Shown here: positions 44,378 through 55,500 of the stretch, piece after piece
Layout of the letters: each line of letters opens with the position of its first letter
Position numbering within the stretch: the first letter of the stretch is position 1
Source of the DNA: CAYSEW01 sp964430245
GTDB lineage: Bacteria > Bacteroidota > Bacteroidia > Flavobacteriales_D > Parvicellaceae
DNA: 58,100 nucleotides
NCBI GenBank assembly: GCA_964430245.1
Contig: CAYSEW010000014.1
Location: forward strand, 1-58,100
Direction of reading: 5' to 3'
Program-made: the position numbers and the translations under genes
The notes under the pieces: model-generated
Seen by the model: the letters and a program-made list of their open reading frames with translations, nothing else
Databases searched by the model: none
What the model was told of the DNA's origin: nothing

Positions 44378-47300
44378 ATGTTCAGAGCTTGTAAATTAGT
44401 CATACTTTTTATTTTATTGGCATTAGATAATACTGCTCAGATAATGGTATTTACTCCAGAGTCTGAGAAATTTTTAAAAGAAGTACAGTCTTATTTAGGA
44501 GTATATAATAAAGCAGATGCTAAAGAATTCATTAGGGTTTTTGAGCCTGTGTGGATGGGAGGAACAATAACACCCGATCAGAAAGCTCTGATATATGAAA
44601 CAGCTAATGCTATTACACAAAAGAAATTAAAAACCTACCCAGAATTTAAGAATTATATGCTGTCAGTAATGAACTTTGCTGTTAATGCTAGACCAAATGA
44701 AGTTTTTATTGATTGGCATGACACCTTTAATGAGGTCTTAAAAAACAGGGACAAGAAAAAGATATCTAGGTTTATCGAAACATGCTCTAATCTATTTAAT
44801 GATAACACTATCTATTTGTCGACATCTAAAAAATGGCAAGCCAATAAGGCTACTTATAAATTTCATTTTAAAAAAGAACCCTATATAGTTTTTGATAGAA
44901 TGGACTTGAAATGTTATTCAAAAAATGATAGCTCAGTGATTAAAAATACCAAAGGGGTGTATTATCCACTTTCAAGTAAATGGTTTGGTGATGGTGGAAA
45001 GCTTTCTTGGGAAAGAGCATTATTACCAAAAGATAAAGTATATGCAGATTTAGCTACTTATAGATTATCAATGAAAAATGCAGGATTTATTGCAGATTCT
45101 GTGGATTTTCATAGCCGTTACTTTGAAAAACCTATTAAAGGAAAGTTGTCTGAAAAAATATTAACTAACCTTGGTCCGAAAAAAGTGAAATATCCAAGAT
45201 TTGAATCTTACGATAAAAGGTTAGTGATTAAAAATGTATTTAATGATGTTGATTACGATGGAGGATTTACAATTCAGGGGGCTAATTTGTTGGGTTCAGG
45301 ATCTATTGATAATCTAGCTAAATTGATCTTTAAGTATGATGATAAAGATTTTTTAATTGCAGAAGCTATTAATTTCACTATTAATGAGGAAGAAATTTCA
45401 TCAGGTAAATCAAAAATTAAATTCTATTTAGAAAATGATTCTGTTACTCATCCTGGATTGGTATTTAAATATGTAAATAAAACTGGAAAAGTGACATTGA
45501 TAAGAGGAGATAGGGGAATAGCAGCTTCGCCCTATTATAATAGCTATCATAAATTAGATATGTTTTTTGAAGCTTTATACTGGAAAGTAGGAGAAGCTGA
45601 AATGGAATTTGCACCACTATTTGGAAGTACTGATATCTCTGCTCGATTTGATTCACATGATTTTTTCGATAAGAATATTTATGATCAATTAACAGGAATG
45701 GGAACTAATCCATTGGTCCAGATTAAGAATTTTGCTGAGCAAATAGGAAGTGATGTTTTTAATGCTTCTGATTTAGCGGTACACATGAGAAGGTCGACAA
45801 CAGACAATCAGTTCTTATTGTATCAATTGACCACATTAGGATTTATAGATTATGATGATGAAAGAAAAATGGTGATAGTTAAAGAGAAATTGTACAATTA
45901 TATTGATGCAAGAAAAGCAGCTAGAGACTTTGATGTAATTGTTATTAATTCAACAGCAAAGAAAAATGCTTCTTTGAACTTAGTTAATCTCGACTTGAAT
46001 ATCAATGGTGTTGAAAGGGTTAACTTAAGTAACTCACAGCATGTTTCTGTAAGGCCATCCAATCAAATTTTAACAGTAAAAAAGAACAGAGATATGTTTT
46101 TTGGAGGATTGATCAATTCAGGGAGGACTCAATATTATGGAAATGAATTTACCTTTAATTATCAGGATTTCAAGTTAAATATAATACAATGTGATTCTAT
46201 GTTATTGTGGCCATTTTATAAGGAAAAAGAAGGTTCTTTTGTTCAATCACTTTCAATAATTGAAGAAATACATGGGGAAATCTTGATAGATGCACCAGAT
46301 AATAAATGTGGGTTAGATACCAACAAACATGATTACCCTATTTTGAAAAGTATCAACAAGACTTATGTTTACTATGATGATGAATCTATTTTTGAAGGTC
46401 TTTATAGTAGGGATAGTTTTATGTTCGTATTAGATACATTTTCAATGGATAGTTTGGATAATTTCACAAATGAAGGGATACATTTTGAAGGAACTTTTCT
46501 TTCTGCAGGAATATTTCCTGAATTTAGAGAAGCTCTTACTCTTCAAGAGGACTATTCTTTAGGGTTTATTAGAGAAACTCCTGAATCTGGATTTGAGATC
46601 TATGGATTGATTGCTAATTATGACAATGAGATAAGACTGTCACATAAAGGACTTCAGGGATCTGGATCTATCAACTATCTTACTTCTCATGCTCAATCCG
46701 ATGAGCTGACCTTTTTTCCTGATTCTGTAACTGCCATCGCTCACACTTATACTAATACTGCTCAGGCAGAAGACCCTGAAGTTCCTATTGTAGTTGGTAA
46801 GGATTGTTATATCTCATATATTCCTAAAGATGAGGTGCTTTATGCTTCCAGTATAAAAGAAGATTTAACTTTTTTTGAAGATGATGATGCAACATTACAT
46901 GGCACATTAGCATTAACTCCAGAGGGCATGACAGGTGAAGGAATCATGTATTTTGGGAAAGGAGAAATGCTTTCCTATGGGTATAAATATCTCTATGATG
47001 CCATCAATGCGGATACTTCAGAATTCAAATTGAACACGATGGAGGACCAGGTAAAAGAAATGGCATTTAAAACTCAGAATGTAAATGCCCATGTAGATTT
47101 CGCAAATAGAAAAGGCGAGTTTAAATCAAACGCAGGAGAAAGTTTTGTTCAATTTCCAGACAACATGTATATCTGCTATATGGATCAGTTCAATTGGTAC
47201 ATGGATAATGATGACCTTGAGATGGAATCTGGTTCTACTGGAGATATTAATATTGACACGGATCTTGACCTTAGCGGATCTAACTTTTTCTCTGTACATC

Positions 47301-48805
47301 CTGATCAAGATTCTTTAAATTTTAAGTCTCCTAAAGCTAGGTTTGACATAAAGAAAAAGAAGATTTATTGTGATAAGGTCGAATTCATAAGAGTAGCAGA
47401 TGCACGAGTGTTTCCAGATAGCGGGAAAGTATTAATTAAGAAAAAGGCTAAAATTAAAACTTTGGTTAATGCAGAAATTATTGCCAATTATGTTACTAAA
47501 TATCATAAGATCTATGATGCTAAAGTAGATATTAATGCTAGAAGGGATTATGTTGCATCTGGTACTATTGACTATGTAGATGAGGATGAAAATAAGCAAC
47601 AAATCTATTTTTCTTATATACACTTAGATACAACCTTTCAAACTACTGCAAAGGGAAAGATAGATGATGAAGCTACATTTACCCTAAGTCCTCATTTTGA
47701 ATTTCATGGAGATGTGGAAATGTATGCATCTGTAAAAGACCTGAGCTTTAATGGAGAGACCAGAATTGTACATGAATGTGATAATATTGCTAGGAATTGG
47801 ATCAAGTTTGAAGGAGTAGTTAATCCTTTAGAAGTTTATATACCTATTGACACAATAATTATTGATACTGAAGGAGATCCTATAGGTGCTGGTATTATTT
47901 TAAATACTACTGATTCTATTTCATTATATACTACTTTCTTATCTAAAAAGTCAGATGCAAGTCATAAAGATCTTATTACTGCTAATGGGTATATTTTCTT
48001 TAATAAGAAAGACAATGAATTTCAGATTTCAAATAGAGAAAAGTTAGCTGAAAGATCATTGCCAGGAAATTTTATTTCTTTAAACATTATCAATTGTAAG
48101 ATGGAAGGAGATGGACAATTCGACTTTGGAAGTAGCTTAGGGCAGGTTTCTTTAACTCCTGTTGGTGAAATAAAGTACAATCCGGCAAGGTCATCAACTG
48201 ATATTAAGTCATCTGTGATGATAGATTTTCCATATAATGAGGAAGCCTTTAATCTACTAGCAAAAGAGATAGTTGAGTATCCCGACCTAAGGTCTATAGA
48301 TCTTGTTAATTCAACTTATGAAGTTTCATTAAGAGAGCTAGTAGGGTTAAAACAATCAGATAAAATGATTTCTGATCTAAATATTCATGGTAAAGTGAAG
48401 AAATTCCCAGAGGAATTAGAACAATCTATTTATCTAGGTGACATTAGATTTAGATGGGATTCAGATAGAAAGGCATATGTTTCTTATGGAGATCTTGGAA
48501 TAGCTAATTTCAAGAAAAAACAGGTAATGAGGTATGTTAAAGGGAAAGTAGTGATCTTTAAGAGGTTTACTGGTGATGAGATTACTATATACTTGGAATT
48601 AGATAGTGATAATTATTATTATTTTAATTATAAGAGAGGTTTAATGCAGGTCTTTTCTTCTAATGAAGACTATAATACTATCATTTTAGAAACTAAAAAG
48701 GACGATACTAAGTTTAAGGGAGGAAAAGAAGGTGAGGATTATCAATTCATGATGGGCTCTAAAACAGTAGTAACTGCTTTTAGAAGATCATACATGGAGG
48801 AATAA
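44378..48805 (+). CDS. Very large exported protein of unknown function (1475 residues)
   Basis: The protein starts with a signal peptide (FILLALDNTAQ). A helical region of about 170 residues (QSYLGVYNKADAKEFIRVFE; HDTFNEVLKNRDKKKISRFI) is followed by a long stretch dominated by beta-strands with repeated Lys/Gly/Asp turns. No transmembrane helix, sorting domain or catalytic motif is obvious. The last 250 residues (KYNPARSSTDIKSSVMIDFPY ... YLGDIRFRWDSDRKAY) are well-ordered. It looks like a conserved Bacteroidota envelope protein and lies between prmA and plsY, but I do not recognise the family and do not assign a role. Confidence 0.75.
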   Translation: MFRACKLVILFILLALDNTAQIMVFTPESEKFLKEVQSYLGVYNKADAKEFIRVFEPVWMGGTITPDQKALIYETANAITQKKLKTYPEFKNYMLSVMNFAVNARPNEVFIDWHDTFNEVLKNRDKKKISRFIETCSNLFNDNTIYLSTSKKWQANKATYKFHFKKEPYIVFDRMDLKCYSKNDSSVIKNTKGVYYPLSSKWFGDGGKLSWERALLPKDKVYADLATYRLSMKNAGFIADSVDFHSRYFEKPIKGKLSEKILTNLGPKKVKYPRFESYDKRLVIKNVFNDVDYDGGFTIQGANLLGSGSIDNLAKLIFKYDDKDFLIAEAINFTINEEEISSGKSKIKFYLENDSVTHPGLVFKYVNKTGKVTLIRGDRGIAASPYYNSYHKLDMFFEALYWKVGEAEMEFAPLFGSTDISARFDSHDFFDKNIYDQLTGMGTNPLVQIKNFAEQIGSDVFNASDLAVHMRRSTTDNQFLLYQLTTLGFIDYDDERKMVIVKEKLYNYIDARKAARDFDVIVINSTAKKNASLNLVNLDLNINGVERVNLSNSQHVSVRPSNQILTVKKNRDMFFGGLINSGRTQYYGNEFTFNYQDFKLNIIQCDSMLLWPFYKEKEGSFVQSLSIIEEIHGEILIDAPDNKCGLDTNKHDYPILKSINKTYVYYDDESIFEGLYSRDSFMFVLDTFSMDSLDNFTNEGIHFEGTFLSAGIFPEFREALTLQEDYSLGFIRETPESGFEIYGLIANYDNEIRLSHKGLQGSGSINYLTSHAQSDELTFFPDSVTAIAHTYTNTAQAEDPEVPIVVGKDCYISYIPKDEVLYASSIKEDLTFFEDDDATLHGTLALTPEGMTGEGIMYFGKGEMLSYGYKYLYDAINADTSEFKLNTMEDQVKEMAFKTQNVNAHVDFANRKGEFKSNAGESFVQFPDNMYICYMDQFNWYMDNDDLEMESGSTGDINIDTDLDLSGSNFFSVHPDQDSLNFKSPKARFDIKKKKIYCDKVEFIRVADARVFPDSGKVLIKKKAKIKTLVNAEIIANYVTKYHKIYDAKVDINARRDYVASGTIDYVDEDENKQQIYFSYIHLDTTFQTTAKGKIDDEATFTLSPHFEFHGDVEMYASVKDLSFNGETRIVHECDNIARNWIKFEGVVNPLEVYIPIDTIIIDTEGDPIGAGIILNTTDSISLYTTFLSKKSDASHKDLITANGYIFFNKKDNEFQISNREKLAERSLPGNFISLNIINCKMEGDGQFDFGSSLGQVSLTPVGEIKYNPARSSTDIKSSVMIDFPYNEEAFNLLAKEIVEYPDLRSIDLVNSTYEVSLRELVGLKQSDKMISDLNIHGKVKKFPEELEQSIYLGDIRFRWDSDRKAYVSYGDLGIANFKKKQVMRYVKGKVVIFKRFTGDEITIYLELDSDNYYYFNYKRGLMQVFSSNEDYNTIILETKKDDTKFKGGKEGEDYQFMMGSKTVVTAFRRSYMEE

Positions 48806-48812
48806 AAAGAAA

Positions 48813-49469
48813 ATGACTGAAATTTTAGAGTTTAATAATATTATGGCCATAATCATTGCCTATTTAGTTGGATCTGTTCCTTCTGCAATTTGGGTTAGTA
48901 AATGGTTTTTTGGTATAGATGTAAGAGATTATGGAAGTAAAAATGCAGGTGCTACCAATACTTTCAGGGTTATAGGTAAAAAAGCTGGAATTCCTGTTCT
49001 TTTTTTCGATATTTTAAAAGGGTGGGCATCAGTTAAAGGTCTTTCATATCTATTTTCAGTTTATGAAATAGGATCAGACCCATATATTAATTTAGAATTA
49101 GCCATCGGAATGGCTGCTGTTTTTGGACATGTTTTCCCTATTTATGAAGGATTTAAAGGAGGTAAAGGGGTGGCGACACTTCTTGGAATTATATTAGCTA
49201 TTAACCTTCCAGCTGCGGCTGTATGCTTTGGTATTTTTATTTTGATTTTTGTAATAACTAATTATGTGTCATTAGGAGCAATTACAGCAGCATTTTTTTT
49301 CCCATTTATTACTATATATATATTTAAGGCCCTTTCATTGTCATTGATCTATTTTTCAATAGTTATTTCGTTATTGGTGATTCTTACTCATAGAAAGAAT
49401 ATTTACAGGTTACTTAAAAAAGAAGAGAGTAAGATGCCTCTTAATTTACATATTAAAAATAGGTCTTGA
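48813..49469 (+). CDS. plsY: Acyl-phosphate glycerol-3-phosphate acyltransferase PlsY
   Basis: The 218-residue integral membrane enzyme makes lysophosphatidic acid from acyl-phosphate and glycerol 3-phosphate. The three cytoplasmic motifs are present: GSVPSAIWVSKWFFGIDVR with YGSKNAGATNTFRV, GHVFPIYEGFKGGKGVATLLG, and SLSLIYFSIVISLLVILTHRKN near the C-terminus. It follows the 1475-residue gene by 7 bases. Confidence 0.95.
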   Translation: MTEILEFNNIMAIIIAYLVGSVPSAIWVSKWFFGIDVRDYGSKNAGATNTFRVIGKKAGIPVLFFDILKGWASVKGLSYLFSVYEIGSDPYINLELAIGMAAVFGHVFPIYEGFKGGKGVATLLGIILAINLPAAAVCFGIFILIFVITNYVSLGAITAAFFFPFITIYIFKALSLSLIYFSIVISLLVILTHRKNIYRLLKKEESKMPLNLHIKNRS

Positions 49470-49505
49470 ACGCTGGCTTCATTTAATTGTATTAATATTT
49501 AAAGA

Positions 49506-52500
49506 TTGACAGGTAATTTAAAATATAAACTTTTTTTCTTTTTTATTTTCTTCATTCAATTGAATTACGGACAATTTGATACTGAAGAAGAAAGGATAGA
49601 GCATGCCTATGATCTTTTTGAACAAAAAAAATTCATTGAGGCAGAACCTCATATGCTTCAGGTACTTAGTCTTAAAAATAATCAAGAGAACAGTTATAAA
49701 TATGGAGTTTGCGCATTATTTACCTATGCAGATAAATCAAAAGCAATTAGGTTTTTAAAACATGCAGTTAAAAACTCTCAGATTGACCCGAGAGCCTATT
49801 TTTATTTAGGTAAAGCGTATCATTTAAATTATCTATTTAAAGATGCCTTAAGACAATACGAAAAATTTAAACAAAAAGCTCCAGATAAATTAAAGAAGGA
49901 ATTAGCAGTGGATTTGCATGTAAAAATGTGTAACAACGGTATTAAATTAATGCAGAATCTTACTGAATTAGTTGTAGAGGATAAAATTGAATCGAGTTTT
50001 GATAGATTTCAATATAGCTATGATCTCAGCACAATAGGTGGGAATTTAATAGTAACTGAAGAGTTCCAATCAAAATATGATGAGAAAATAGGCTATAGGT
50101 CTCTCATTTATATACCTAAAGGCAATAAGGATGTTTTGTTTTATTCTAGCTATGGAAAGGATGGAAAGAACGGATTAGATATATATAGAGTCAGAAAACT
50201 GCCAAATGGTGACTGGTCTGAACCTTTAAGACTGCCAGATCATATAAATACACCACATGATGATGCATATGCTTTTTTACACAACGATGGATCTACTTTT
50301 TATTTCTGTTCTAAAGGACATTCATCTATGGGTGGTTATGATGTTTTTCGATGTATGTATAATTTAGAAACCAATTCATTTGGTCCTCCTTTAAATATGG
50401 ATTATAAGATCAATACACCAGATGATGATATTATGTATGTGGTTGACTCATCTAATCAAAATGCATTCTTTTCATCGGCTCGATCCTCAAAAGGTGGTTT
50501 TTTAGATGTATATAAAGTAAAGGTTGAAGTTTTTCCTATTCAAAATGTAATTCTAGCAGGTACTTTTACCAATGAGATCAATAATTCAGATTATAAAGCA
50601 ACAATTCAAATAAAGGATATAATTACTGAACAGATCATAGGTATATACAATCCTAATGATCAACAGAAATACACTATTATTTTACCCAAGAGCGGTAAAT
50701 ATGAATTTATTGTAGAAACTCCACAAAGTGAAAAGATACACGCTGGAATGGTTGAGATAGCACCTCAAAAAGAATTAAAACCTTTAAAACAAGAAATCTT
50801 ATTGGTTAGTAACGAGGGTAATGAACAATTGATTATAAGGAATTTATTTGATGAGACTGTAGAAAACGAAAGTGAAATACTTGCAGAAGTTATTAAGGAG
50901 CTGTCAAATCCTGAAATTAATATTGATGAATTTCCTGATAGCTTATTTATTGAAGATATAACCCTTGAGTCAGATACATTAATTGAAAACGTTGATATTG
51001 GTGAAGTGGATCTTGTACAGGTAAGTAAAGAGATGGCAGAAGAAGCACAGAAAGAAGCAGATGATATAAAGAAGAAGATGAATGCTTCATATATGATTGC
51101 AGAGAAGAAAAGTAATGAATCTGAAAAGGCCTCTAAACAGGCAGAAGAAATATTGAAAAACATTGATGAAATTGAAAATCCAATTGAAAAACAGCAACAA
51201 ATAGATCTAGCTAATGAATATCATAAGAAGTCAAAGGAGCTTAATGAACAAGCCATTACTTCAATCAATTTGGCTAACTCTTTAAAAGAGCAGCATGTAG
51301 TTAGGGAGGAGGAAGCTAAAGAATCTAAAGAAATTGCATCTTCTATAGAAAAAGCTGTTAATGAAGACTCGCATGATGAAGCAGTTGAAGAGCTTCAGAA
51401 ACTTCAAACAAAGATCAATAATATTATCGAAAATGAAGATTTGGATATTACAAGTCCTGATGACTTAAAGAATAAAGCGAACAATAAATCAGATAAGGCG
51501 GATGATCACCTTGAGCAATCAAAATTGATGGCTGAAGAGAAAAAATTCTTAGAACAGAGACTTGAACAAGCAAAAATAGATAAAGAGAATGCGAAGGCAA
51601 GAGACAAGGATGATATTCAACAACAAATAGATCTGTTAGAAAATGAAATAAAAGTAAATGATGAATTAGCCAAAGAAGAATTAGAAAAATATGAGCAATT
51701 AAAAAATGAATCGGAAGAATTAGTTGCAGAAGCAGATATGATGGAAGAGCTTGAAATTGTTGCTAATGAAATGTCAGATACTGAACTCTCTGAAGAGCAT
51801 AAGGATCTATTGGAGGATAAGATCTTGTCCGAAGAAGTCAGTGAGAAAATTAATGAAAATGAAAATTTGCTTTCAGAAATTCCTAATGATTCTATAAACG
51901 AAAGTGTTAATAATAATGAAATTATTGCAGTAGAAAATTCTGAATTAAATGATGATGCAACTAACAATGATAGTAACAATTCTATTGAAAGAAATGAAGA
52001 CTGGGTAGACCTTATACAAAATGATATTGACTCTTTAAATAATGATATTGCAATGTCTAACTCTGAGTCTGAAAGAGAAGAGTTAAAAGAAAAGATAGGA
52101 AGGTTAGAAGCATTGAAAGATCAAAAGGAAAATGAAATAGACACACAAATTGAAGAAAACAAAAACCAAGAAGTTGAAGAAGCTTATGAAGAAATTAAAT
52201 CATCACTTGCTAACTCAGAGAATGTAAGCACAGATTATAATGAGGATTTCAATGAACCCATTACATATAATAATAATAGCTCAAATGAAAAGGTCTCTAG
52301 CATGGAAAATGATCTTCAGATGCTTTCAGTTAAGAAGATGGAGTTAGAAGGCCTTGAGGGTGAATATGAAAATGAAGAAAAAGAAAAGAAAAAAGATAAA
52401 AAGCTCGAAGAGATTCAAAATAAAAGAAATGAGATCTATGAACTAGAAGAGAAGGTTTCTAATGATTTCACTCAATTAAATGATCTAGAAAAGGAATCAA

Positions 52501-55500
52501 ATGAAAATACATTTAATGAATTAGCTGAAAATATAAATGATGATAAAAAAACAAATAAAGACCTGTTAAGTGCTCAATATTATATGGAACAGGCTGATGA
52601 TCAATTCAAAAAAGCAGAACAATTAAAAGAACAAGCCAATTCAAGTTCAGATAAAGAAGATAAAGCTAATTTATTAAGAGAAGCGCATCAACATGAATTA
52701 GCAGCAATAGATAATCAACAGGATGCTTTAGTTATTATGGAGGACTTCACAGAAAATAATTCAATTACCAATAATAATGATGTTGATAATACAGCAGAGG
52801 AGACTGTATTAGAAGAGACTACAACAGAGACCATAGAAGAGGAGACTGTATTAGAAGAGACTACAACAGAAACCATAAAAGAGGAGACTGTAGCAGAAGA
52901 GACCACAACGGAGACCATAGCAGAAGAGACTACAACAGAGACCATAGAAGAGGAGACTGTGGCAGAAGAGACTACAACAGAGACCATAGAAGAGGAGACT
53001 GTAGCAGAAGAGACTACAACAGAGACCATAGAAGAGGAGACTGTAGCAGAAGAGACGTCAACGGAGACCATAGAAGATGAGACTATAGCAGAAGAGACGT
53101 CAACGGAGACCATAGAAGATGAGACTATAGCAGAAGAGACGTCAACGGAGACCATAGAAGATGAGACTGTGGCAGAAGAGACTACAACAGAGACCATAGA
53201 AGATGAGACTATAGCAGAAGAGACGACAACGGAGACTACGGTGGAAGAAACATTGTCAGTTGAAGATAATTCTAGCGATGTTGTAATAAATCAAGTTGTT
53301 GAAGGTATTGAATTTAATGCTGATGAAGATCCCGAAACTTATGAGGTTTCCTTAAATGTTGAGGAAGAATATTCACCAGAAAAAGAAAATTATTCATCAG
53401 CTAGTTCTAAGCAAATTTTAGAAGAAAATGACGAAGAATTTAAAGAAATTGAGTTGCTTGAAGTGGAGATCAATGCTTTAAAGAATGAATTAATTGATGC
53501 AGAAACAACAAAAGAAACTGAGAAATTACAGGAAAAAATAAAAGTAATAGAAGAGAAAAAAGCAAAAAAAGAAATTGAATTAGCTGTAGTTGTTCAGCAA
53601 GTAAATGCAAAGGAAGTAGAAAACGCCAAAGAAAAGTTAGAAAGATTAAAAGAGGAAACATCTGCTTTAGTAGATGATTCTTATGAATTAAAACAAGGTC
53701 AAGAGTATGAATCTACTGGAAATGAGCTGCTAAATAAAGCAAATGAACTAAGAGAAAGTGCCAATAATGAAAAAGATCCAATTGCAAAGAAAGAATTACT
53801 CAATGAAGCTGCTTCAACCGAATTGGCTGCAGTTGAGAAAATAAATAAGGCAAAAAAATTATATAGCAGTGCAATAGTAGAACAATATTCAAAGGATGAT
53901 GAAGAAATTGCAGCTTTAGTAAAAACAGATGATGATAGGATCTCAACTGAAATATTAGATCGTTCAAAACAAGCGTTAGCTAAAGCCAATGAATATAACA
54001 ACAATGCAATGTTGTTAAGGCAAGAGGCAGAAAATGCTAATAAAAAACAAAAAGGTGAATTATTGGTTGAGGCAGAAAGAATGGAAGAAAAAGCAATAGA
54101 AGAAGCTGATATTGCAAAAAGTTTAGAGGAAAAAGGAAATAAGATCAAGGTACAGGAAGATGCAATTATTGAAAACATTGAGATTACACAAAATTTAACT
54201 CAGGATGATATTGAAAAGGTGAGAACTACTGAAGAATATGAAGATTATTATGAAAAACAGCAAGAAATAGATGAATTACAAAATGAAGTAAATGAAAAAG
54301 ATGATCAAGTTGAGTCTCTTGAAAATATTGCTAAACAGCAGGAGAATAAAGCGAAGTCTTTGAGGTTACAGGCTCAGAATACAGAAGATGAAGATGAGAA
54401 AGAGAAGTTAGAAAGAGTTGCTGTTAAGTTGGAGGAGAGCTCTTCTGAAAATAAACAATCTGCTGATCAGATTAAAGAAGAAATTAATAAACTTGAGACT
54501 ATAGTTAAGCAGAAGGAAATGGCTCAGGCTACAGTGATTACTAATTTGGATAAGGAGACTGCTAATGATATAAAAGCACTTGCAATTGCTGATTTTGATA
54601 ATTCACCTAAAGCATCAGCTCCAAAAGTAGATGATGTTGTTTCTACTAATTTCAAGCCACCAACAAAAGTAGAAGAAGATATTTTTGTAGTAAATGAAGC
54701 TACTGTATATACAGCATCAAATCCAATACCTGTAAACCCTGGATATCCAGAAGGTTTGATATTTAAAGTTCAGGTAGGAGCTTTTAGAAGACCTATCCCT
54801 CAAGATCTTTTTAAAGGTTTTGCTCCTATAAGTGCTGAAAAAGTAAAGGATGATATTACTAGATATAGAGTTGGGTATTTTAAAAACATGAATTCTGCCA
54901 ATGAATCAAGAAATAAAATAAGGTCTTTAGGATATAGAGATGCTTTTGTAGTTGCTATATATAATGGTGAAAGGATCAGGATTTCTGAAGCAAGAGAATT
55001 GATTGCAAATAATACACAGCTAGCTCAAAATAATCAATCAGTTAACAGTAATAATCAAACTGAATCAAATGAGAATGTAAACACTAATAATGATAATACT
55101 GTAAATAATATAGATAGAACTAATTCAGCTGATAACACGAATGCAGATAATACTAGTGAAACAAATACTAATACTAATACTGCAACAAATGTTGACAATA
55201 CTTTATCTGAAACTAATTCTAATACAACATTTGCTACAATTGATCCAGACATAGTAACCTATGCAGATGATTTTGATGAATCTGCTGCAGAGGTAAATCC
55301 TGTTGAAGCTATTAAAGGACTGTTCTTTTCTGTTCAAATAGGCGCATTTTCGAAGCCATTGAGTGAGAATAATCCTTTTAATATTTCACCACTTGTTACT
55401 CATAATGTTAGTAATTTATACAAGTACTCAACTGGTATTTTTAATAGTGTAGATGAAGCGAATATTCGTAAAGAAGAGGTGCAAGGCCTTGGTTTAACGG

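Noticed and set aside
52715..53197. Minus-strand open frame MVSVVVSSATVSS-type repeat
   Set aside because: It is the complement of the Glu/Thr repeat within the giant plus-strand gene and has no independent support.
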